Of a DNA stretch of 32,534 nt, positions 22,254 through 30,218 are shown in pieces. The translations under genes and the position numbers were made by a program. The notes beneath the pieces were generated by a model that saw only the letters and a program-made list of their open reading frames with translations, was not told the DNA's origin and made no database searches. The number at the start of each line of letters is the position of its first letter. Positions within the stretch are counted from its first letter, which is position 1. The stretch is from an uncultured Myxococcales bacterium (GTDB taxonomy: Bacteria; Myxococcota_A; Polyangia; Polyangiales; Polyangiaceae): contig CALMUT010000293.1 in the NCBI GenBank assembly GCA_937872925.1, forward strand, positions 1 to 32,534, written 5' to 3'.

Positions 22254-24616
22254 AGCGCAGCCTGCAAATCCTTCGCGCGCTGCTCTTCGCCTGCGCCGCC
22301 TGCTCCGTCGCGATTGCCTGCGCAGTGGCACGGACGCCGCTGCCGAAGCAACTGCAGAGCGCTGCAGCGCCGGAGACGGGCGTGCGCTACCTGGACCGCC
22401 ACGGCCGGCTGATCCACACAACCCGCATCGACGGAGGGGCGCACGCCAACTGGGTGCCCTTCGAAGCGCTGTCCGCGACCACCGTCGCGGCGGTCTTGGC
22501 GGCGGAGGACAAACGATTTTACAGCCACCCAGGCGTGGACCCTCTCGCCGTCCTGCGCGCTACCGGACAGTGGATCCTGCATCGTCGTGCCGTCAGCGGC
22601 GCGAGCACCCTCACGCAGCAGCTTGCCCGCACCCTGGAGCCCCGGCCGCGAACGCTGAGGGGCAAAGCCGCCGAGGGCACCCTCGCTCTGCGTCTCGAAC
22701 TGACCCTGGGCAAGAACGCGATCTTGGAGCAGTACGTCAATCGGGTGGATTTTGGGCCGAATTTACGGGGGATCGGCGCGGCCAGTCGCTTCTATTTCGA
22801 CAAACCTGCCGCTGCGCTGTCCCTGGCGGAGGCGGCGGCTCTCGCGGGCATGGTGCGTGGACCGACGCTGTATGACCCGCGGCGTCGCCCGGAGCTCGCA
22901 CTGCTCCGACGCGACCGCGTGCTGCGCCGACTGCTACGCACCAACCTGGTGGCGGAGGATCTGGTCCACCGGGCGCTGGCGGAGCCACTGATGCTGCAAC
23001 CGCGCGATGGAGAAGGCGGCGCCCACCACTTCGTTCGTGTTCTATCCTCACGAGCAAGCGGTAGTGCTCTCGCCGACGACGCTGCTGACGAGTTCCGAAC
23101 GACCTTGGACCTCAGCTTACAAACCGAAGTCGAGGGCCTCACGCGCCGGGCCGTGGACCGCTTGAAGGAACACGATGCATCGGCAGCGGCCGTCGTTGTG
23201 CTCGACAATGCGAGTGGCGACGTATTGGCCTACGTGGGCTCCGCCGGTTTCTACGACCAGGAGGCGCTTGGTCAAAACGACGGCGTGCTCGCCCTGCGTC
23301 AGCCGGGCTCTACGCTGAAGCCCTTCGTATACGCAACGGCGATGGAGCATTTGGGCTATTCGGCGGCAACCATCGTTCCGGACGTCGAGTTGCACCTGTC
23401 CACCGCGCAGGGCGACTACACACCGAAGAACTACGATGGCCGGCAGCACGGTCCTGTCCGTGTGCGCGAAGCGCTGTCGAACTCTCTGAATATCCCGGCC
23501 GTCTTTACGGCCGCCCAAGTGAGTCCTGGGCGGGTGCTGGACACCTTGCATCGCGCCGGCTTTGCGTCGCTGACCGAAGACGCCGCGCATTACGGGGCCG
23601 CGATTGCCCTCGGCGACGGAGAAGTCCGTTTGCTCGAGCTCGCTGCGGCCTACACCAGTTTGGCGAGGCAGGGACGCATGCGACCCCCGCGATTCGTGCT
23701 TGCATCACGAAATGCGTCGGGCGCGTGGCGCGAGCAGGAACGCAGTCCAGAGAGGCGCGTGATGCGCCCGGAGACGGCCGCAGTGCTCTTCGACATCCTC
23801 GCGGACGATGTCGCCCGCGCGGGAGCGTTTGGGCGGGGCAATGTATTGGAACTGCCCTTTGCCGCCGCCGTCAAAACGGGCACAAGCAAAGGGCATCGCG
23901 ACAACTTCACCGTAGGCGTCAGCGCTGCGGTCACCGTGGCGGTGTGGGTGGGCAACTTCGATGGCCGCCCGATGATCCGAAGCAGTGGGGTGACCGGCGC
24001 CGGCCCGCTATTCCGCGACGTGATGCTCGCTGCCATGCGCGACCGGGACGGTGAATTGCCGGCGCCTGGCGCAGAGATCGTCGAGCTGAAGATCTGCGAA
24101 GGCAGTGGTCAGCTTCCCGGTCCCCACTGCAGCCACGTCGTATCGGAGCACTTCGCGGCGGCCAGCGCGCCCACCGAGAGCTGCGCGCTACACCAGGAAA
24201 TTTGGGTGGACGAGGACAACGGACTGTTGTCGCAGCCTGGTTGCGATGGCGCCGTCCGGCGCGTGGTCGAAAACTACGAACCCAAATATCGCGCTTGGGC
24301 GCGGAAAGTTGGACGGCCGGTCGCGCCGGACCGGGCAAGCCCGCGTTGCCGTCAGGCTGCGGCGCACGCTCGGGGAGTACGGATCCTCTTTCCCTACGAT
24401 GGCGCGCGGTTTGTGCGCGATCCCGGGCTGGCGGCTGCGCAACAGCGGGTGCAGGTGCGACTGCAGTCCGGGGTCTCCGACTACGAGCTTTCCCTCGACG
24501 GTCGACGCATCGCCAGCGGTCGCGGCGCGCCCAGCTTTGCGCTCAGTCCGGGAAGCCATCAGCTGCGACTCCAGGCGGGCGGCCAGGTGCATTCCGTCCG
24601 CTTTGACGTGGAGTGA
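22250..24616 (+). CDS. pbpC: Penicillin-binding protein 1C
   Basis: This is a bifunctional peptidoglycan synthase of 788 residues anchored by an N-terminal helix (LLFACAACSVAIACAVA). The glycosyltransferase 51 domain has the catalytic Glu86 in AAEDKRFYSHPGVDP, plus GASTLTQQLAR and the ILEQYVNRVDFG segment. The transpeptidase domain has S354-x-x-K357 in PGSTLKPF, S412-L-N414, and K542-TGT. A C-terminal Ig-like BiPBP_C domain occupies about residues 690-788. All catalytic motifs are intact. The GTG start overlaps the macroglobulin stop, so the two are translationally coupled; the accepted idea is that PBP1C repairs the wall where the macroglobulin guards against intruding proteases. It ends 22 nt from the convergent TPR gene, with no obvious terminator between. 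Confidence 0.95.
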   Translation: MKRSLQILRALLFACAACSVAIACAVARTPLPKQLQSAAAPETGVRYLDRHGRLIHTTRIDGGAHANWVPFEALSATTVAAVLAAEDKRFYSHPGVDPLAVLRATGQWILHRRAVSGASTLTQQLARTLEPRPRTLRGKAAEGTLALRLELTLGKNAILEQYVNRVDFGPNLRGIGAASRFYFDKPAAALSLAEAAALAGMVRGPTLYDPRRRPELALLRRDRVLRRLLRTNLVAEDLVHRALAEPLMLQPRDGEGGAHHFVRVLSSRASGSALADDAADEFRTTLDLSLQTEVEGLTRRAVDRLKEHDASAAAVVVLDNASGDVLAYVGSAGFYDQEALGQNDGVLALRQPGSTLKPFVYATAMEHLGYSAATIVPDVELHLSTAQGDYTPKNYDGRQHGPVRVREALSNSLNIPAVFTAAQVSPGRVLDTLHRAGFASLTEDAAHYGAAIALGDGEVRLLELAAAYTSLARQGRMRPPRFVLASRNASGAWREQERSPERRVMRPETAAVLFDILADDVARAGAFGRGNVLELPFAAAVKTGTSKGHRDNFTVGVSAAVTVAVWVGNFDGRPMIRSSGVTGAGPLFRDVMLAAMRDRDGELPAPGAEIVELKICEGSGQLPGPHCSHVVSEHFAAASAPTESCALHQEIWVDEDNGLLSQPGCDGAVRRVVENYEPKYRAWARKVGRPVAPDRASPRCRQAAAHARGVRILFPYDGARFVRDPGLAAAQQRVQVRLQSGVSDYELSLDGRRIASGRGAPSFALSPGSHQLRLQAGGQVHSVRFDVE

Positions 24617-24638
24617 GCCCCGGCCGTCCGGAGACCGC

Positions 24639-27600
24639 TTAACCGTCTAGACCGACTTGCTGGCGGGCCGCCGCGTATTGCTCGCTGACGCTGAACACGG
24701 CTAGGTCCCGCGCCTCCGGATTGCGCAGGATCCACTTCAAGCGATCGGGCCCCTCGGCGGGTGGTTGCGCCTGCCCCGATGCCAGCGCGATCGCTGAAAA
24801 CGCCGTCACTGGGCTGCCGATGGCGAGCAGGGCCACATGGTCGCCCCACTGGTGGATGGCGGTCGCGACCTGAGAAGCGCGATTGCCGATCGAACCGATG
24901 ACTTCGAGGGCGAGCACGGGCACATCGTCATCCAGCCGTCGGGTGATCGCGCGCTGCACACGGTCCCGTGCCTCCCCGAGCTTTTTCGCATCGATGTTCG
25001 GAGCTTGCCAGTTTGGCGCGAAGACCGAGAGGTAGCCCGCCAGGGTGGGCCATAGATCGATGGGGGACGTGCGAGAGAGGGTGCAAGCGTTGGCTTGGAT
25101 GATCTTCAGGGCGCGCACCAATAGGAAGTCGCGCAAAGCGGGGTCGGGGTGTTCCAGCAACTCTGTGCCGACAATGAGTCGAGGCGGCATGCCTGCCATC
25201 GGCAATGCCTGCGGACCGATGGCGGGCGAGGCGAGCACCTCCAGCCCCATAATGCCGAAACGCTCGGCTAGCTGCTCAAGTTCGCGTTGCACGTGCGCGG
25301 ACTCTTGGGGCAGGACCACCGCGCGCATGGTTTTCGGATCGACCGCGTAGGCCGCGTCCAAAGCATCGGCGCTCTTCTTGAGCAGGGCTCGCAAAGGCAA
25401 GGTCAGGAGCTCCGGAGCAAGTAGGTCGTCGAGCTTTGGGTCGGCTGCCGCCGCACCCGCGCCCATCACGTCTTCCTCGCGTCCTTCGATGGCGGCCAGA
25501 GTCGCGTTGGCGATTTGTGCGGCGCCGGCTCCCCCGCGCAACTCGGCAACGGTGGACAGTTGAGAGAACAGCCCGGGGTCGAATCGTCCCGTGCCCAGGG
25601 CGCGTCGCGCGTCGTTGGCAGCGCGATCCAACAGTACGTTCAGTGCGGTCGTCTCGCCGTGGCGCTGATAGAACTCAGCCAAGGCTTTGAGTACCGCACC
25701 GTCCTGCGGCCAGGTCTTGCGCGCGCGATCGAGGGTGGTTTCCGCCTTGCGCTTGTCCTTGAGCACTTCTTCATGGACGCGCGCCAGATTCAGTGTCCGC
25801 TCGCGCTTTTCTTCCGGGCTTCCGGCGCGATTGACCAACTCTGTGGCCATCTCCACGGCCTTGTCGGTCTCGCCCAGGCGACCGTAGACGAATACCAAGC
25901 ACTGTTGAGCGCCAACGTCGTTGGGCTCTCGCTTGATGATTTCGTTGTAAGCCAGTTCGGCGCGCTGGGGGTTGGGCAGCTCCGAGTCATACAGCGCGCC
26001 AAGTCGTCGATAGATTTCAATCTGGCGTGTCGGGTCGTTTACCGAACGCGCCAATCGGATCAATGACTGCTCGGCACCTTCCCAGTCGGCTTCTTGCGCG
26101 CACAAGTCCGCGAACGCGTCGAGGGCGTCGACATGGTCCGGATTTTCGTCGAGGGCAGCTCCCAGAGCCTGCTTTGCCGCCTCGCGGTCGCCGACTTCTG
26201 CGAGCGCGCGGCCGCGCGTGACTTCAAGGGCGACGCGTTCTTCGGGATCATCGGTTTGGTCGAGGCGGCGCTCCAGGAGACTGGCCAGACGAGCGCGATC
26301 TTCCCGTGCGACGTACTGGCCACGCAGGCGTTCGAAAACGTCAGCGTATTTGAGGTCAATGTCCGCAGCTTTCTCCAATGCCGTGAGGCCCTTGTCGGCA
26401 TCCTCGGCCACGTCGAGCCACAGCGTGGCGGCGGCGTGCCACGCCTCAAGTCGGTGACGCTCCACGGCGCTGGAGGTCGCGATGGTTTCCAGCGCCTGGG
26501 CCGCGCCGGCCGGGTCGTCCAGCTTCTCGTCCACGACGACTTCGGCGGCCAGAGCCGTGGGGTGCTCGGGCAGCAGTTCGAGAGCGCGCTCCAGGAGCCC
26601 CCGCGCTTCTTCGAAGTTCTCCGTCCGCGCGCTCGCTTCGGCGGCGCGCAAGCACAGCGTCGCCGCGTCGATGGCGCGATTGGCGCGGTCGGCCAAGGAA
26701 CGATTCGCCCGCAAGATGCCGGCGTCGTCGCCGGCCTTCTTGGCTTTCGCTGCGAGATAGCGCAGTGCCCACAGGGGAGGTTCGTCTCGCAGGGTCACTC
26801 GGTCTAGCAACGCCTGTGCGCTCTGTGCGCTGTCGTCGTCGCCGCTGCGCTCGTAGCTCGCGTAGGCAAGGAACGCCTGCGCAACACCCTCTGGCCCCTC
26901 AAGCAGCGTGCTGAGGGTGTCGGCAACCTTCGCCAGGTCCTCCATGCGTGCGCCGCTCATGTACTCGTGGGACAAGCGGTGCAGTGCCGGCAGGTGATTC
27001 GGGTCAATTTCCAGGATTGCAGCGTCCCACAACAGAGCGCTGGCTTTTTCGCCACGCAGTCGGTCCAAGCGCGCGAGCCGGTTGTAGAGTGCGCGTTGCG
27101 TCTCCGGGTCGTCGCTTTCCTTCGCCGCGCTCATCCACTTGTCGGCGTAGTCCGTGGCCGCGCTGCCGTAGGCGGCAAGTCGCTCGGCGGTCAGCTGTGC
27201 CAGACCCCCATGGGGTTCCGCTTTTGCGGCCACCGCCGCAGCTGCGCCCAGGTCACCGTCGCGTTCGTGTTCTAGGGCGGCCTCGAGCAGGAGCGCAGCC
27301 TGGTCCACGCCCTCGGAACCTTGCGCCACTTCTTCGCGCCACCCAGCGCGTTCGGCGCCGCTGGTTGGGATAAGCCGCTCGTGCAGCTCCCGCAGGGCGA
27401 CGTCACCGGGCACCGCAGCGGTCGACTCTCCCAGGAGTGCGGATGCGGACTCCCGATCGTCTTCTGCGGTCAGCAGCGCTTCACGCACTGCGTCCCAAGA
27501 TCGTTCAATCGGATCCTCGGAAACCGCGCGCCTGGCTCGCAGCCATTCAACGACCTTGCCCACGTCCCCGGCGCTGCGTGCCCGCTCCTCGCCTAGGCGA

Positions 27601-30218
27601 TAGGCAAAGGGCAAGGCGGGCGCGAGCTCGGCCGCGCGCTGAATCAGCGCTGCCGCGGTGTCTTCGGAATCGGACCGCTGCGCAGCTTCGAGCAACAGCA
27701 GCGCCCGCTGCATGTCGTCGCCCGCTGCATCGGCCACGCTGACCAGCACGTCGCTGGCGTCTGCGGGGGGCACATGTTGCAGCAGCGCCCGAGCACTGGC
27801 CTCGCTGCCCGGATCTGCCGCGAGGGCCACGCGGAGACATTCGGTGGCGCTATCCGCAGAGCCGCTCAATTCGTAGGCGAGTGCCGCGGCCAAACGCTGG
27901 TCGCGCTGTCCATCTCCGCTGTCCGCATCCGCCGCCAGCAGTTTGGCGACGTTCTCGCCGCTCTGAGCTTGGACTAAGAGCTCCAAGCGCAAGCGGTTGC
28001 CTGCCGGAGACGCGTCGTTGAGTGCCGCGTAGCGGTCCACCGCGGCCGGCAGTAGCGTCGGGTCGGTGCCTTCTGCTCCTTGCGCGCAGAGTGCGCGGCC
28101 GAGGGCTACGGTGGCGCGGGTGTCTGCGGCGCCGGTTAGCGGCTCCGCTGGATCGTGTGCCGGCGCGGCGGTCGCGGCCGCGGCGGACGCGAGCACGCTC
28201 AGTTCCGGATCCTGCTGTAGCTGCGGAAGCCACGGAGCGAGCGCCTGGCGGCCTCCTCCGGTGAGCGCCGCGAGCGCAACGCGGTCCGCCGCGGTCACAA
28301 CGTCGCTGCTTGCGTCTGCGGACACAGCAGTTGCCACCGCTTCTGGGTTGCCCTGTTCGAGGGCGCGGGCCGCCAAGGCGCGTCGTGCCGCGGAAGCGTC
28401 AGGCGTCTTCTCGATGATCCGACTGAGACTTTCGATGGAGCGCTGGCGCGTTGCAGCAGTGGGTGCATCCAGGCTCGCCGCGAGCCAAAGCGCCGGTAGC
28501 TCAAGCTCCGCAACTTGGGCGAGTCCAAGCACTGCCGCGGCGGCACCCGCGCGGTCCCCGGCGGCGGCTGCGCGCCGCGTTTGCTCCGCGGCCGCGAGGG
28601 CCGGCGCTGCGCCTGTCGCCGCACCGTCACGCAAATAGGACAGCGTTGCGACCGCTTCGTTGAGCGGCGCTAGGTCCGCGTGGGCGGGAAGTTTTATTTT
28701 CGGTGGGCCCGCGGACTGCGCGAGCTGCGCGGCAACTTTTGCCACGACGCCCCGGGCGTCTTCCGGAGCAGCGCGCACCAGGGCGTCCAGCTTGCGCTGG
28801 CTGGCGGCCGCGTCCCCAAGCTTGAGCCGGTGGACCTCCATTGCGAGATAAGTCGCGTGGGTGCGATGTGCTGCGTCCGGCGCACTGCGCGCTTCGCTCT
28901 CCAAGAGCGCGGCAGTTCCCTTCCAGTCTTCGCCGCTCTGGGCCAGCCAACGCGATTGCCGCTGCACGACGGCCGACGACGCCAGCACCGAGTGGGCTTC
29001 GGCGGCGACCTCGCGTGCACGTTCCAGATCTCCGGTCATGGCCCAAAGTTCCGATGCCACGACCAAGCCGCGTCCTTTGCTGGCCGCGTCCGGGCGCGCT
29101 TGCGCCTCGTTCTCCATCCATTCGGCGCGGGCCTGCCACACGTCCAAGTTGCCCATGGCGCCCAGAAACGCGGACGCGGGCTGCTCGGCATCTGCGTCGT
29201 CGGCGGGAGCCTCTTCAGGCGGCAGCGAGTCGAGGATGGCGGCAGCTTCGTCTGCGGAGAGCGTGCCGAGTTCCGCGTCGGGCGCCCGGAGGTCCTCGGG
29301 CGGCCTCGACTCCAAAACTTCTGCGGCCTCCTGGAAGCTGGAGTCGGCGGCTTCGTCCGACGCAGCACCTGGCGTGGCCGTTGCGTCCGGCGGTTCGGGA
29401 GGAATGGTCGGTGACGCAAGCAGTGCGTCCAGCTCGCTGATCTCACCGACGACGGTCGGGGCGTCTGAGATTTCGTCGTATTGGTCCAGGCCGAGCATTT
29501 CCTCCGGCGCTGGCTGGCTGGGCACGGCTTCGCGCAGTTTTTCGGCGGAAGTACCCCGGGGCGGCGTGTCCTCGGACTCCAACAGCGGGGCCACGGCGCG
29601 CAGGTCCAGGTTGTCGAAGTTCAACTCGTCGTCGAGGGCACCCGCAAATGGGTCGGACGGCTCGGCTTGTTCCGGCGGAGCCGCCGGGCGCGGAGCAGCG
29701 CCGGCGGGGCGGGGGGGTGGCGGGCGGGGCGGCCGGGGCCGTGGTGGCGCTGCGGCCGGCGGCGGTCGCTGGGGAGCGGCTGGCGGTCGCTGGGGAGCGA
29801 CTGGCGGTAATTCGGGGGCAGCGTCAAGAAGCGCGTCGATCTCGCCACTTGCCGTGCGCTTCTCGCGAGTGGGCGGTGGCGCGGGAGGCACTTCCGTTGG
29901 CAACGCCACATGATCGAGTAGGTCGTCGACGTCTGCGGCTGGCGGGACCTTCAGCCCCAGATCCTCGACGCTGCCAACGTGGGTGTCTTCGTCTTCGCTG
30001 AACAACCGACGGTCTGGCTGGATCAGCGGTGCGACTGGGGCCGGTTCGACCGGCGCCGCGGGCGGCGGGTCGTCCGAAAGCAGCGAATCCAACAGCGCGT
30101 CGGGCTCAAAGTCCAAGTCGCCGAGCTCTTCACCGATGCTACGTGCGCTGCCGCTCCGACCGGCGCCTGTGTGTTTGGGCAGCTTATGCGGCGGCTTGTC
30201 GCTCTTCTTGTCAGTCAT
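24639..30218 (-). CDS. Giant TPR protein with disordered N-terminus
   Basis: This protein has 1859 residues from ATG 30218 (MTDKKSDKPPHKLPKHTG). Residues 1 to about 350 are Pro/Ala/Asp-rich and predicted disordered, with recurrent acidic-hydrophobic motifs such as DALLDSLLSDD, DELNFDNLDL, VDDLLDHV and ELDALLAS, and Thr-containing bits (DTHVGS, APTVVG) like those phosphorylated in other bacterial scaffold proteins. About 1250 residues of degenerate TPR helices follow (for example FEEARGLLERALELLPEHPTALAAE and AEVGDREAAKQALGAALDENPDH). The last 250 or so residues form a distinct domain resembling the end of the upstream gene product. No signal peptide, so cytoplasmic. Large TPR scaffolds in myxobacteria serve motility and other assemblies, but I cannot assign this one. 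Coupled to the upstream gene by ATGA. Confidence 0.85.
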   Translation of the reverse strand: MTDKKSDKPPHKLPKHTGAGRSGSARSIGEELGDLDFEPDALLDSLLSDDPPPAAPVEPAPVAPLIQPDRRLFSEDEDTHVGSVEDLGLKVPPAADVDDLLDHVALPTEVPPAPPPTREKRTASGEIDALLDAAPELPPVAPQRPPAAPQRPPPAAAPPRPRPPRPPPPRPAGAAPRPAAPPEQAEPSDPFAGALDDELNFDNLDLRAVAPLLESEDTPPRGTSAEKLREAVPSQPAPEEMLGLDQYDEISDAPTVVGEISELDALLASPTIPPEPPDATATPGAASDEAADSSFQEAAEVLESRPPEDLRAPDAELGTLSADEAAAILDSLPPEEAPADDADAEQPASAFLGAMGNLDVWQARAEWMENEAQARPDAASKGRGLVVASELWAMTGDLERAREVAAEAHSVLASSAVVQRQSRWLAQSGEDWKGTAALLESEARSAPDAAHRTHATYLAMEVHRLKLGDAAASQRKLDALVRAAPEDARGVVAKVAAQLAQSAGPPKIKLPAHADLAPLNEAVATLSYLRDGAATGAAPALAAAEQTRRAAAAGDRAGAAAAVLGLAQVAELELPALWLAASLDAPTAATRQRSIESLSRIIEKTPDASAARRALAARALEQGNPEAVATAVSADASSDVVTAADRVALAALTGGGRQALAPWLPQLQQDPELSVLASAAAATAAPAHDPAEPLTGAADTRATVALGRALCAQGAEGTDPTLLPAAVDRYAALNDASPAGNRLRLELLVQAQSGENVAKLLAADADSGDGQRDQRLAAALAYELSGSADSATECLRVALAADPGSEASARALLQHVPPADASDVLVSVADAAGDDMQRALLLLEAAQRSDSEDTAAALIQRAAELAPALPFAYRLGEERARSAGDVGKVVEWLRARRAVSEDPIERSWDAVREALLTAEDDRESASALLGESTAAVPGDVALRELHERLIPTSGAERAGWREEVAQGSEGVDQAALLLEAALEHERDGDLGAAAAVAAKAEPHGGLAQLTAERLAAYGSAATDYADKWMSAAKESDDPETQRALYNRLARLDRLRGEKASALLWDAAILEIDPNHLPALHRLSHEYMSGARMEDLAKVADTLSTLLEGPEGVAQAFLAYASYERSGDDDSAQSAQALLDRVTLRDEPPLWALRYLAAKAKKAGDDAGILRANRSLADRANRAIDAATLCLRAAEASARTENFEEARGLLERALELLPEHPTALAAEVVVDEKLDDPAGAAQALETIATSSAVERHRLEAWHAAATLWLDVAEDADKGLTALEKAADIDLKYADVFERLRGQYVAREDRARLASLLERRLDQTDDPEERVALEVTRGRALAEVGDREAAKQALGAALDENPDHVDALDAFADLCAQEADWEGAEQSLIRLARSVNDPTRQIEIYRRLGALYDSELPNPQRAELAYNEIIKREPNDVGAQQCLVFVYGRLGETDKAVEMATELVNRAGSPEEKRERTLNLARVHEEVLKDKRKAETTLDRARKTWPQDGAVLKALAEFYQRHGETTALNVLLDRAANDARRALGTGRFDPGLFSQLSTVAELRGGAGAAQIANATLAAIEGREEDVMGAGAAAADPKLDDLLAPELLTLPLRALLKKSADALDAAYAVDPKTMRAVVLPQESAHVQRELEQLAERFGIMGLEVLASPAIGPQALPMAGMPPRLIVGTELLEHPDPALRDFLLVRALKIIQANACTLSRTSPIDLWPTLAGYLSVFAPNWQAPNIDAKKLGEARDRVQRAITRRLDDDVPVLALEVIGSIGNRASQVATAIHQWGDHVALLAIGSPVTAFSAIALASGQAQPPAEGPDRLKWILRNPEARDLAVFSVSEQYAAARQQVGLDG

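Noticed and set aside
24617..24638. Terminator between pbpC and the TPR gene
   Set aside because: The 22-nt gap has no stem followed by a T-run on either strand.
24893..24903. Another ACCGATGACTT resembling the boundary octamer
   Set aside because: It sits inside the TPR coding sequence without arms or cassette context; taken as chance.
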